From NCBI GenBank assembly GCA_007922225.1, contig ML679963.1, positions 7,734,551-7,798,550 on the forward strand: 64,000 bases of DNA, in the 5' to 3' direction. The position numbers and the translations under genes are program-made. Below, piece by piece: positions 35,780 to 46,830 of the stretch; positions within the stretch are counted from its first letter, which is position 1; every line of letters begins with the position of its first letter. The stretch is from Emydura subglobosa (Eukaryota > Chordata > Testudines > Chelidae). The notes beneath the pieces are model-generated. The model did not search any database, was not told where the DNA came from, and saw only the letters and a program-made list of their open reading frames with translations.

Positions 35780-36294
35780 CTTGCTCATGTTGACTCCAAG
35801 TAGATGACTCCCAGGCAGACCCTAGTAGGAGGAGTCAGAGCTCACAGGATTGAGGCACTGCTCTGCCGAATGCTGCATCATACCTGGTCTGTTGGGGGAT
35901 GGCATAACGTGAGGCGAACGTGTGGATCGATGACCATGTTGCAGCCCTGCAGATCTCCTGTGTAGGGACATGTGTCAGGAATGCTACAGAGGGGGCTTGC
36001 ATCCTCGTGGAGTATGCTGTCAGTGCCGGGGCTGGCACCTTTGACAGGTCGCAGCAAGTCCTCATGCAGGACGTGATCCACGTTGAAATCTTCTGCGAAG
36101 ACACCATGGGTGGTCAGAAGGAACTGAAGAGGCAGCGGGTCGGCAGAGCCCTATATATGGCGCCATGGAAGCGCAACTCCAGGGGGTGCCTGCACCAACC
36201 TGACGGGTACCACTAAGGGAAAAACCTTCTGATAACTGTGCACAAGGCGCATGTGCACCTACTTGGAATCGACATGAACAAGTATTCAAAGAAG
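35780..36294. mobile_element. Longer palindromic element related to its neighbour
   Basis: It starts 'cttcgagtgcttgctcatgttgactccaagtag' and ends with the inverse 'ctacttggaatcgacatgaacaagtattcaaagaag'. Its right third, read backwards, matches the left half of the element at 35451 ('aaggtttttccc', 'ggttggtgcaggca', 'cccctggagttg', 'ccatggcgcc' in order). The middle holds a 98-codon frame (35920-36216) with no domain I recognise; two overlapping minus-strand frames cover the same stretch. I regard it as a longer family member carrying interior sequence the short form has lost. Confidence 0.72.
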
Positions 36295-37520
36295 TTTCCT
36301 CAGTCTACCAAACTGAAAGCACGGGTGTCTCTGTGGGGCAACAATCGGTTGCGAGCTGAAATGTACGTACGTACAGTTGAATCAGACACGTTCGCATTGG
36401 CTATAAAGAAGACTGGATCACTCTTTATTACTTAAATTAACAATGCTCACCTGTTTATTCCTTTGAACAGAGGCAACCCTTTCTTGTGTGTGTTTGTTTT
36501 TTGTCTTGTTTTTGCTTTGTTTTCATTTTTTTCCCCCCTAGCTATGTCTATATCCAAAGCAGACAAAATTTTCTAAAGGACCCTGTGGTCAATTTCAAAG
36601 GCCCTTTATCACAGAAAGCTGGGGTTTGATTTCAAAGGTGGCACTTTAAAAAAAAAAAAAAAAGAAAGAAAAAGGTACTGTATAAAGAAGAAATCTTCAA
36701 TCACTGAATACAAACTCTTCTCTTTCATAGCAGGCCAGACACAGCATGTTGTCAAAACGCACAGGCATCGTACTCCAAACCATGCTAGAGAAAGATCACA
36801 CAGGTACCTTTCAGTACAAGCTTACATTTGAGGGAAACAGATACCACATAACAAGGTCCACTACCCGAATTAATGAATAACTGGATTCAGAAAAGAAAAA
36901 AAAAACCAAAACTGCTATCTAGCACATGCACTCTCAAAATTCAAACACTGCACATTTTCTAATCCCTAAAAACATACTCATCTGCTGAGTCAACACAGTA
37001 TTAATGCAACCTGGCTCCTATTTTTTAAAATATTTTGCAAAACAAGAGATGTTTTTGGAAACAGTTACTGCAACTTGCTCTTGAAAGAAAGTTATCACAG
37101 AGAAGAGCTTTGCAACCGATGCTAATTATTAGCCTTGCCAATAGTTTCAAGGATTTCATGGGGCAGAGAGAATGAGCTCTCCTTTCACTCCCAGGGAAGA
37201 GGGGTGGGGGGAGCAAGAGTCTGTCCTGGCCCCCGTTGAGACACATTGGCTTGGAAGCTTGCGCTGTTGATAAGGGTGCTTTGCCTTTTCTGAAGACAAA
37301 GATGACTTAAGGCTCCAGTACTGTCTATCCAACATTTGTCAGTAGCTTTAAACTCTCTCTCACACACAAAATTAAAGGGAAAACAGTAACAGTAAAATAA
37401 ATAAGTAAAATCTGATGGCAAGCTGAGTTCGTGCCCTTTCTCGCCGTTCAAATCCTCCCTGAAGATTCACTTTTTCCTGCAATGGCTACAAGAAGTGAAC
37501 CGACAAGGATTAGATACAGA
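36295..37520. other. Unique AT-rich DNA, no gene seen
   Basis: A/T homopolymers at 36648-36663 and a T-rich stretch near 36480-36540. No gene recognised. Confidence 0.4.
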
Positions 37521-37524
37521 ATAT

Positions 37525-37615
37525 TCTATGTTCATACAGCACCTAGCACAATGGGCTCCTAAGCGCTACCATAATACACATAATTAGTAATCATAATAAT
37601 CCACATTCTTCCTTG
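37525..37615 (+). repeat. MIR-like SINE 3' tail, sense
   Basis: 'ttcatacagcacctagcacaatgggctcctaagcgctaccataata' followed by an AAT-rich tail; the same 3' end as at 45560-45620. Confidence 0.75.
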
Positions 37616-37698
37616 ATCGCAGCTCCCAGCATGCTCCATTGTCTCCTTCTTCCGGCACTCTGCCAGCAAACAGCGCAATGTTAACAGAGACCACTCTA

Positions 37699-37976
37699 TG
37701 GGCGTGTCTACACTGCAATTAAAACATCACAGTTGGCCCATGCCACTGACTCACGTTCGCGCTAAGGGGCTGTTTAATTGCAATGTAGACATTTGGGCTT
37801 GGGCTGAAGCCCGGACTCTAGGACCCTGTGAGACGGGAGGGTCCAAAAGCTCAATCTGCAGCCTGAGCCGGAATGTCTACACTGCAATTACACAGCCCCT
37901 TAGCGCAAGCCCCACGAGCCTGAGTCAGCTGCCATGGGCCAGACACCGGTTTTTAATTGCAGCGTAGACATATCCT
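37699..37976. mobile_element. Double-hairpin MITE ('GTCTACACTGCAATTA' family)
   Basis: The outer arms pair ('gtctacactgcaattaaaa' from 37706 with 'ttttaattgcagcgtagac' up to 37969). Each half is also a hairpin of its own, because the motif recurs inverted at about 37774-37790 and direct at about 37876-37891. Segments 'cgctaaggggctg' and 'cagccccttagcgc' pair between the halves. It is non-coding and fits a non-autonomous DNA transposon common in turtles. Confidence 0.8.
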
Positions 37977-39113
37977 GTGTGGCCAAGAAGCCTCACGTTT
38001 GCAGCCAGATAGTGGTCTTTTCAAAATATTACCTTTCCTTTTATTCCTCTTCCCCAGAGCAAAAGACGCGCTGCTACAGATAGCTAGTCACACAGCAAAT
38101 TCAAAGAGCGTATCTAGACGCTAAGGAAAGCCTTAGTTCACATTTTTAACACTGCTGGTTTAAACCTTTTGTTCATCCTCTTATCTTCTTTGATTTCCCT
38201 CTTCCCATGGATAAGAAATTGCATTTAGGAGAGAAATAGAGCTTCTGGCTCAGAGCCATGCTGGGTGCACTCACTTTGTAAATAGCCACCATGCATTTCC
38301 TACCAGCCTGCAATCACATTTCTACGGCCTACCATGAACCTGACCCTATCATCTTTGCCTAAACTGAGCTGCGCTGTCAAATTGTAGATGCTTTGTGCTG
38401 TTTCAGCTGTCTGTCTTGCACAAAAAGTACGGACAGGGCAGGTACATCTTGCTTCAGCCTCTCTGGAAAGAAGTGGCTAATCCATTTGCTGGGATTCTTG
38501 GTTGATGCTGCCAATCCTTTGCTGAGATGACCACAGTAAATCTAACATATCTAATCATTTTCTTCCACTGTAGGAAGCCACACATCAAAATCACAGAGCA
38601 TATTTTGGGGGCAGAGTTGTAGAGATTCCCATTGTTCTTTGCTGCATCAATAAAGCCAGTTTCACTGTTTGATACTGTAAAGTATTTGAAGTACCAGATG
38701 CAACAAAGCAGTGTCACTCTGGGAAACGGAGCTTTAATGGGGCCACACGGGGCTCCATGGCTCCATAAAATGGAGCTGCTGATGGTGGTAAAGAAATCTA
38801 AGGTGTGTTAGCAAGAATCATCACAGTCACGAAACTCAGATCCCCTTCACTAATAACCAGTCCTGTAATTACACACTCAGCTTTCTCTTTTCAAGCATTT
38901 TGGATAGATCAGGGTGTTTTACTCTTTGTGCAACTGCTGTCAGAGACCAGCTTTGAACTAATGGACTCAGTAAGGATTCTGGAAAGCAAATGACAATTCA
39001 TTCCTTTTATGTATTTATTTTTTTGCTGGCCATTCTATCCCACGTATCCATGACTTTATCATCACTTAATGGCAACGTTACCTCCTTGTCTCCCCAGTAT
39101 AGTTACAAGTGAG
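37977..39113. other. Unique DNA, no gene seen
   Basis: No recognisable feature. Confidence 0.4.
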
Positions 39114-39400
39114 TTAGGTACGTCTATACTGGCAGCTGGGGGTGTAACTACCAGCTGAAGGAGACATACTCACACTAGTGAGCTAAAATAGAGTGTACTC
39201 TAGCTGCGGCGACCCAAGGGGCTAGTCACTATGAATATGTACCCATCCGAGACACTAGGCATGTACTCGGGACAGTAAGTCTCTCCCACTACTTGCGCCA
39301 TGCTCTACTTTTAGTATGCTAGTCTGATCAGAGCTAGCATGGGTATGTCTCCTTGAGCTGGGAATTATGCCCCCAAGCTCCAAGCATAGACATACCCTAA
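39114..39400. mobile_element. Palindromic MITE with about 65-bp arms
   Basis: The left arm ('ttaggtacgtctatact...gcagctgggggtgtaactaccagctgaaggagacata') matches the inverse of the right arm ('tatgtctccttgagctgggaattatgcccccaagctc...catagacataccctaa') over about 65 bases. It is related in its outer motif (GTCTATACT) to the element at 37699. No transposase. Confidence 0.8.
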
Positions 39401-40690
39401 GGCTCTGAGCAATTTAAATCCAATGTATTTCTCCCACGGCCCCCAAGAGATGGTGGCCCCATCACATTTTCATTTCCTACCTCACACATGCCTTTTCCTG
39501 ACAACCTTCCTCCATTTTGAACTCATCCAAAGCCAATAGCTAGATGTGAACATTAAGCCATATCTTTATTTAGACACTTCTACACTCCTTCCATCTTTGG
39601 CCCACACTGACACTGTGTTATGGATTCCCCCATTCAACCTTTACTCAAAGCTTTGGGGAAAAAACCTGAAATCTTTAAGCTTTAAAATGTAACCGCCATC
39701 AACTGCAGTAAGGCAGGAGAAAAGGTGAACTAATTATATACACATGAACGTTCCCTGAAGCGTTTTCACAGCCTTATGGGTGCTCCTTGCCCAGGCCTAA
39801 CATTACAGCCTGCTGCATTTCCCACCCTACCATGCTCAGAATTAGTCCACCAGACTCCATTCTCACTCACAGTAGGAGCAAACACATGCCGTCTATTAGC
39901 AGCCGAAAACACAAGAATCAAGTGCGCTTCTTCAGCTTTTACAGGTGCACAGCTGTTGACCTAAAGAGTGCATGAAACTAGAATGGTAGGCAGGGAGAAA
40001 AAAAAGGCACTTGTGATGTTCTCATAGACACAAACACAGCAGCAATTTAAATTACAATACACTGTGCTTCCAGCTTTCAAAACAGACAAAGAAATTGCTT
40101 TCAGCGAAGCTCTGCTTATGTGATGACCCCTTCTCCCTATGGTTCTCTAGGCAGCACTTGAGAACAAAGCTCTGGTAGAATCTCACTGCAACTTCTGGGC
40201 TCTTTCAGATGTGGTTAATTACTATTAGAAAAGATTTGTTGTTTTTTTTTTTTTTCCCCCAAAAAAAAAAAATTCTGGAGCTTGGATTGTCAGGAAACCA
40301 TAGCAACAGGTGAAAACTGGCAACCTGTGAAGTCCCTTAACACAGTTTCATGCAGACTGAGGGTCAGCCAAGTCCAAGTTTTCATGGGCCTTTTGGATGG
40401 AAGTGACTCAACTGCTGCCCTTTGAATTCTTGGCTAATTTAAATTACATCTGTAGAGTAGTAAAATATATAAATGACGTATATCTATTTTATCCGATAAA
40501 TATGCGCGCACACATACTTTGAACCGTAAAAATCGGTTTCAGAATGTATCATGAACAGAAAGTTTTAGTACCTGTTACTAGCATTCATAGTTGCTACCCT
40601 CATTGCCTGCAGTGTTGATTATGCTTGGTGGTGATAATGTGCCTTTCAATTTCTTTGGGAGTTTTATCTCATCTATCTTAGACATTTACA
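39401..40690. other. Unique DNA, no gene seen
   Basis: A T-run/C-run/A-run mixture lies at 40239-40273. No gene recognised. Confidence 0.4.
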
Positions 40691-40890
40691 TGGCCTCTGT
40701 TACTGTAGTATCTGAGCATCTCTCAATCTTTCCAGTATATTTATCCTCACATCATTCCTGGAAGGCAGACCGAAGTGGTATTAGTAAATGGTGGTAGCCC
40801 CATTTTGCAAATGAGTAGCTGAGGTACAGAGAGACTAAGTGATTTGCCCAAGGTCACACAGGAAGTCTCAAAGGGGTTTTAAATCCTTCT
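40691..40890 (-). repeat. MIR-like SINE, antisense
   Basis: 'gtatctgagcatctctcaatctttccagtatatttatcctcaca', then 'tggtagccccattttgcaaatgagtagctgagg', then 'gatttgcccaaggtcacacagg'. The antisense head is missing. Confidence 0.82.
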
Positions 40891-41534
40891 ACAAATACAC
40901 ATTTTTAGGGGCATTAGAAAAATAGTTGTCTCCAGCCTTTGCACCATAACTGAAAGGGATAATTACAACTGGAGGTAAACGTGAGCTAATTAGTTACAGT
41001 ATGTAAAACTGGCTATGTTTGTTGTAATGAGCTACAGTGATCATACATTGAATGTTCATGTGTAATCCATTTTTATGTTGGGTATAAATCAAATTATAGA
41101 GTTTTCAGACAAGACTGTTCATAGCAAAAAGCATTTTGTTCTCTCTCTCTCTCTGTGCTAATTTAAACTTGCCCAAGGATTTACTGTGTCAAGACATTGT
41201 ATTGTTAAGACCATGGGTTTCTTCAAGTTCTTGTCATTTCAGACTCTAAAGCTGAAGTTGAAAAATGCAGTCCCCACTTCTGCTGCACTGATATGCAGCT
41301 GCTGAGCTCAGACAATGTTATCTCTAATCTCTCCTCTGCTCCTACATTCCTACTTCATAACCTACATTCATATTTCAACTTGAAATATAACAAGCAAACT
41401 TTTGGGGCACAGTCTGTCGCCCAAAGCTGTCAATCTTACTTACCGAGAAAGTGTTGGTCATTCCTATCAAAGTCCATTTGGAAATACTCACTGGCCATGA
41501 CAGAAGTATAGTGGCAAAACAGGGGAAGTGTTGT
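40891..41534. other. Unique DNA, no gene seen
   Basis: A CT run lies at 41140-41153. Nothing else recognised. Confidence 0.4.
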
Positions 41535-41638
41535 CTAATCATTATAAGATGGGACTGAGATTTCTATCCCCTATTCTGCCATTAACCCACTGCATGACTG
41601 TGGGCAGGTTACTAGAACTCTGTACCTCAATTTTTCTT
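41535..41638 (+). repeat. MIR-like SINE, sense
   Basis: 'gggactgagatttctatcccctattctgccattaaccc' then 'tgcatgactgtgggcaggttactagaactctgtacctcaatttt'. It directly abuts the antisense CR1 that starts at 41639. Confidence 0.75.
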
Positions 41639-41711
41639 TCCATAAGAGTTGCCATACTGGGTCCGACCATGGCTCATACCAGAGTTTCGTGGGGAGAGCG
41701 GGATACAAAAC

Positions 41712-41914
41712 CAGAGCTGTCCCTAGGGGATGGCGAATCGGGGCAGCTGCCCCGGGCCCTGTGCTTTGGGGGGCCCCATGCTTCTAGTTGGTCTCTGCTC
41801 CCAGACGGGACCCTGGCAGCAGCTGCTCGCCTCTTGTCTGGTTCCTGCTTCTAGCCGGGAGGCTAGGGGAGGGTGATTTGCTCCGGGCCCCACACCCACC
41901 TAGGGACAGCTCTG
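41712..41914. mobile_element. hAT-like MITE inserted in CR1 3' UTR
   Basis: A 203-bp GC-rich element with perfect 16-bp inverted ends (CAGAGCTGTCCCTAGG / CCTAGGGACAGCTCTG) and a perfect 8-bp target duplication, tacaaaac, at 41704-41711 and 41915-41922. The perfect ends suggest it is younger than the CR1 it interrupts. The interior is rich in CCCGGG-type sequence and has no coding capacity. Confidence 0.92.
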
Positions 41915-42018
41915 TACAAAACAGGGCAATTATGTGATTGACCTATCCTCCCACCCTCCCCCCACCACTCCTAGCTTCTGTTAACAGAGCTTGAAGGGTG
42001 CCCCAAACATGGGGTTGT

Positions 42019-42180
42019 TTCCAGAGACGACCCGTGACTGCTGACCGTGGCGTGGGGGCGGGGAGGGAGGAAGAGAGAGAAGCCAGCTTCAGCTTAGTAC
42101 AAGCCAAGCAGCAAATCAGGGGTGGGGGGGCGGGGCACATGACCCTGCATACCCTGCCCCTCCCCCACCGTGTTGCCTTT
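42019..42180. mobile_element. GC-rich insertion of unknown class in CR1 3' UTR
   Basis: The CR1 3' UTR is continuous on either side: 'ccaaacatggggttgt' before and 'ggttgtgtccctgac' after match neighbouring parts of the family. The intervening 162 bp therefore look inserted, with 'ggttgt' (42013-42018 and 42181-42186) a possible 6-bp duplication. It contains G- and C-runs. I see no inverted ends, so the class is open. Confidence 0.6.
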
Positions 42181-42203
42181 GGTTGTGTCCCTGACTATCT
42201 CGG

Positions 42204-44715
42204 CTAATAGCCATTGATGGGCCTATCCTTCATGAACGTATCCAGTTCTTTTTTGAACCCAGTTATACTTTTGGACATCACAACATCCGAGGACAATGAG
42301 TTCCACAGGGTAGTTGTGGGTTGCATGAAAATGTATTTCCTCTTGTTTGTGTTAAACCGGCTGCCTATTAATTTCAACGGAAGACCCCTGTTTTTTGTAT
42401 TGTGTGGAAGCATAAATAACACTTCTCTATTCACTTTTTGCCATACCATTCCTGATTTTATAGACTTCTATCATAGCCCCCCTTCAACATCTCCTTTCTA
42501 AACTGAACACGCCTAATCTTTTTAGTTTCTCCTCATACGGAGGCTCTTCCAGAACTTTGACTACCTTTGCCGCCCTTCTCTGAATCTTTTCCAGTTCCAC
42601 TATGTCCTTTTTGAGATAGAGCAAGCAGAACTGGATGTAGTTTTCAAGGTGTGGGCACACCATGGATTAATATAGTGGCATTATGATATTATCGGTCTTA
42701 TTTTCTAATCCTTTCCTAATAGTTCCTAACATAGTTAAGCCTTTTTGACCACTGCTGTGCACTGAGCAGAAGTTCGCAAAGAACTATCTACAGTAATGCC
42801 AAGATCTCTTCTCTTGGGTGGTAACAGCTAACTTAGAACCTACCACTGTATATGTATAGTTGGGATTATTTCAACGTTGAATTTTATCTGCCATTTTGTT
42901 GCCCAGTCACCTGTTTTTCTGAGATCCTTCTAATTTCATACAGTCTGCTTTGGACTTAACTATCTTTTTGTATCATTTGCAAACTTTACCACTTCATTGT
43001 TCATGCCTTTTTCCAGATCATTTATGAATATGTGGAACAACACAGGTTCTAGTACCGATCCTTGAGGGATCCCACTGTTCACCTCTCTCCATTGTAAAAA
43101 CTGACCATTTATTCCCACCCTTTGGTTTCCTATCTTTTAACCAGTTATTGATCTCTGAGAAGACCTTCCCTCTTATCCCATGACTGCCTACTTTGCTTAA
43201 GAACCTTTGGTGAGGAACCTTGTCAAAGGTTTTCGGAAAATCCAAGTACACTCTATCAGCTGGATCACCCTTATTCACTTGCTTGTTGACTCCCTCAAAG
43301 AATTCTAATAAATTGAGACATGACTTCCCTCTACAAATGTCATGTTGACTCTCCCCCAAGAAGTCTTGTTTATCTATATGTCTGATTCTTGTCTGATGTC
43401 TATAATTCTGTTCTTTACTGTAGTTTCTACCAATTTGCCTGGTACTGAAGTTAGGCTCACTGGCTTGTAATTGCCAGGATCACTTCTGACCCCCTTTTTA
43501 AAAACTGGCGTTACATTAGCTAGCCACCAATCATCTGTACAAAAACTGATTTCAGTGACAGGTCACATAATACAGTTAATAGTTATGCAATTTCATATTT
43601 GAGTTTCTTCAGAATTTTTCCATGAATTCCACCTGGTCCTGGTAACTTATTACTGTTTAGTTTAGAATCTGTACTAAAACCTTTTCTATTGACACATCAG
43701 TTTAGGACAGTACTTCAGATCTTTCACCCCAAAAGAATAGTTCTGATGTGGGTATCTCCCCTACATCCTCTGCAGCAGAGATTGACACAAAGAATTCACT
43801 TAGCCTCTCTGCAATGGCCTGTTTCCTTGAATGCTCCTTTAACACCTTTGTAGTCTAGGGGCTCCATTGACTGTTTGACAAGCTTCCTGCTTCTGATGCA
43901 CTTTTAAAAAAATTACGGGTAGTTTTTGCATCTTTAAGCAAGTTGTTTCTCAAATTCTTTCTTGGCAGGCCTTATTATACTTCTACATTTTACTTGCCAG
44001 AATTTGTACTCCTTCCTATTTTCCTCCATAGGATCTGACTTCCACACTTTAAAGGATCCCTTTCCCCCCCTGCTCTAATGTCCTCCATTACTCTGCAGCT
44101 CAGCCATGGTGGCATTCTTTTGGTCTTCCTACTGTCTTTCTTGATTTGGGATACAATTCACTCTGAACCTCTCTTATGATGTTTATAAGCAGTCTTCAGG
44201 CTGCTTTGGAAGCATTTTACCCTTGTGGCTGATCTTTTTAATTTCCATCTAACTAGCATCATTATTCTTATGTAGGTCCTCTTTTTTAAAGTGAAATGTT
44301 ACTAATGTGTTTAGTTTTTTGCTTTTTCCCCCTCTGTACCCAGTTGCTAAATTTTATTACATTATGGCCACGATTACCCTGCTATAGTTACCTCTTGGAT
44401 CAGATCCTGTGCTCCACATACGACTAAATCAAGACTTGCCTCTCCCCTTGTGCGTTCTAGGCCTACCTGCTCCAAGAAGCTGTTATTTATGATGTCTAGA
44501 AATGTTATCGTTGCATCATGCCCTGAGGAAACATTTACCCGGTCAATATGAGGATAGCTGAAATCATCCATTATTTTTGTCTTTTCTAGTTTTGTAGCCT
44601 CTCTAACATTTCACAATCACTGTCCCCATCCTGGTCAGGTGGTCGGTAGTATATTCCTACTGCTATACTCTTATTATTCAAGCATGGATCTTCTATCCAG
44701 AGAAATTAAAGTGTG
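42204..44715 (-). pseudogene. CR1 endonuclease and reverse transcriptase remnant
   Basis: In LINE order: an endonuclease tail with GIYYRPPDQDGD (near 44640) and GNRGHNVIKF (near 44350-44380), where the family has GNSDHN, so the catalytic SDH triad is lost. The reverse transcriptase follows, with DFPKTFDKVPHQRFLSKVGSHG in the frame at 43018-43359 and the catalytic box read as FANDTK at about 42963-42992 in place of FADDTK. The tail KLIGSRFNTNKRKYIF and KSITGFKKELDTFM in the frame at 42204-42449 ends the protein. Several stops and frameshifts lie between the frames. It is inactive through at least two key-residue losses plus the breaks. Confidence 0.88.
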
Positions 44716-45340
44716 GAAAATACCTAACTCACTCACATGAATGTTGTTGGTAAAACAATTCAGATGGAAGGCACTACAGTATATAATAAAAATAAAGAAA
44801 AGCTTGCGACTATCCAAGGGGATAATACAAAAGCCTCGCTGCCATTCAGTAGTACATACTATTTATAGCAGCAGATTATTAACTGCATTAAAAAGTTTGA
44901 TGTTCTCTAACGATCTCTGTCATTTTAAAACGCTGGCCTTCCCCCTGACGGACAGCTGATAACTAGAGCTGCAGTGCTGAACTGAGGTAATTATATGCTA
45001 GTTCAATAACGTGAGCCCGAAACGGTGTAGAGTTTCTACTCAGAATGTGAGCATGTCCTTTCCCCCGGGTTCTTATTTAAATATTATGCCAGCTCCCACA
45101 GCCTAGCACTGGAAGAATACCGCTATGTACACGCTCATAAAACTGCATAATTATGAATAATGCCTCATATTTTAACAAAATAAATCATGCCCCCCCCCCC
45201 CCCGAAAAAAGGGCTGATTTCAACATACTGCTGGAAGATATTAAAATGCCAAGCCGAGTGAAGCAGCTCTCTTTTGAAATACTGACATTCACTGGTTTTT
45301 GTTAGCTGTGTCAGCTACTGAGCTGTAACTTTAAGGATAA
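44716..45340. other. Unique DNA, no gene seen
   Basis: A run of 15 cytosines lies near 45189-45203. No gene recognised. Confidence 0.4.
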
Positions 45341-45625
45341 AGTGCATGCACTCGGTAGAGGCAGTGAGCGCGAGTGGACAGCGCACTGGAGCGGGAGACA
45401 GGGTTCCATGCCAACTCTGCCAGTGATCTACTGCATGACCTTGGGCAAGTCCCTTCACTTCTCTGTACCTCTGTTCCTCTTCCCACCCTTTGGCTGTCTC
45501 GTCTATTTGGACTGTGAGCTCTTTGGGGCAGGAGCTGTCTCTCTCTGTGTGTTTGTACAATATTCAGCACAATAGGGCCCCAATCTCAGTTGAAGCTTCT
45601 AAGTGCTACTGCAATAAAAAGCAAG
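45341..45625 (+). repeat. MIR-like SINE, sense, longest copy
   Basis: Head ('gcagtgagcgcgagtggacagcgcactggagcgggagacagggttcc'), core ('tgcatgaccttgggcaagtcccttcacttctctgtacctctg') and tail ('gtctatttggactgtgagctctttggggcagg...gtttgtacaatattcagcacaatagggccccaatc...ctactgcaataaaa') are all present. It serves as the reference for other copies here. Confidence 0.92.
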
Positions 45626-45743
45626 AGCTACTATACGTAGAATCTTTACTTTTATTCAACTTCACTAGTCCACTGTCCTGACCATCACAAGCTTAACCTG
45701 TATGCTCCATGTTTCCCCGGTCTTACAAAAAATCAGCTTTGGT

Positions 45744-45775
45744 CAGGGCCAGCCTTAACATTTTAGGGCAGGGTT
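45744..45775 (+). repeat. Possible hAT-like MITE end fragment
   Basis: 'cagggccagccttaacattttagggcagg' resembles the CAGGGCC end of a GC-rich hAT family, but no partner end was found. Confidence 0.3.
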
Positions 45776-46019
45776 GCAAAACCATTCCCGCCTTCCTCGG
45801 CCTTCATCGCCAATGCAGCAGATTCTTTGCCACCACCACGCCCAGGGGCAATCTCAGGATGTGGGGGAGGGTCGACAAGATGTTCCCTTGGGATACAACC
45901 CAAATAGAAATAGAGCAAAAAAACCAAACCAAGACCACAACCGAAAAAACCACAGATTGGAGAAAAATGATCTGATGAAAATCTGAAATTCATCAAAGAA
46001 TATTCTCCGAATACCATTT

Positions 46020-46110
46020 AAGCTTCTGGTACCAGCCACTGCCAGAGATAGGATAGTGGGGCTACATGTACCTCTGATCCAATCGAATGTGGCAACTCCT
46101 CGTCTACCAA
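46020..46110 (+). repeat. CR1 LINE 3' UTR fragment, sense
   Basis: 'ttctggtaccagccactgccagagataggatagtggggctac...ctctgatccaatcgaatgtggcaactcct' matches the last part of the CR1 3' region, as at 29490-29560. The terminal 'tatgtt' is replaced, so the end is decayed. Confidence 0.65.
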
Positions 46111-46574
46111 CATTAATATTTACCACTGAGCATGGATGTATACATTAACAATAAGGGACGTTTGATTTCAATCCAGCTCAAAGTTTATCAGCTTGAAACA
46201 AAAATTTACAAACAACAAACCCCAGATAATATGCTGCTGATTGTTATCGCCAAGAACATAAAGCTCCTGTGCTGTGACACATCTAACATACGGTATTAAG
46301 AGACTTGACGTTTCAATCCACAACATGCTGCCATTGTCATTTCAATCTGGTAAAGACTGACAACACACACCTGACACCATGTTTTCATCTTATCATCTGA
46401 TGCATGCTTTATTCTTTGCCAGAGAGAACAGCTTAAAAATAACACAGCCACCATGAACGCTTCTGCACATTTACCTTCTCAGACTGATGTATTCAAGGCA
46501 CGAGTCTGAAAAATGTGATTCTTAGGCTTTAGGGGACTGTGTGGCCAGGTAATGGGTAAAAGAATTATTATTTA

Positions 46575-46830
46575 TCTTTTGGATTAAAATAGCAACTAGA
46601 GGCTCCAACCAATTTTGTGACCTCCGCTCTGCCAGACACCATACAAATACACAAGTCCCTACCCCATCTTGTCAATCTAAATAAACAAAACAAACAAAGG
46701 TAGGAAGGAGAAACAGAGGCACAGAGGGCTGAAGTGATTTGCTCGCGGTCACACAGTAGATCTGAGGCAGAGCCAAGAATAACACCAAGGTCTACCAACT
46801 CCCACTCAACTCGACTACGCTGCTTCCCCA
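46575..46830 (-). repeat. MIR-like SINE, antisense, with tail
   Basis: Inverted tail ('gccagacaccatacaaatacacaagtccctaccccatcttgtcaatctaaata') followed by inverted core ('cagaggcacagagggctgaagtgatttgctcgcggtcacacag') and head ('caactcccactcaactcgactacgctgcttcccc'). Confidence 0.88.

Larger units (their letters stand above)
41639..44715 (-). mobile_element. CR1 LINE, antisense, with two insertions
   Basis: The most complete CR1 here, on the minus strand. On the plus strand it opens with the inverted 3' terminus ('cataagagttgccatactgggtccgacca') and reads back through the 3' UTR, reverse transcriptase and the C-terminal part of the endonuclease to about 44715, where it is 5'-truncated. Its 3' UTR is interrupted twice: by a hAT-like MITE at 41712-41914 with an 8-bp duplication, and by a GC-rich segment at about 42019-42180 flanked by 'ggttgt' on both sides. 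Without these it would be about 2.7 kb, against more than 4 kb for a full CR1. Confidence 0.92.
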
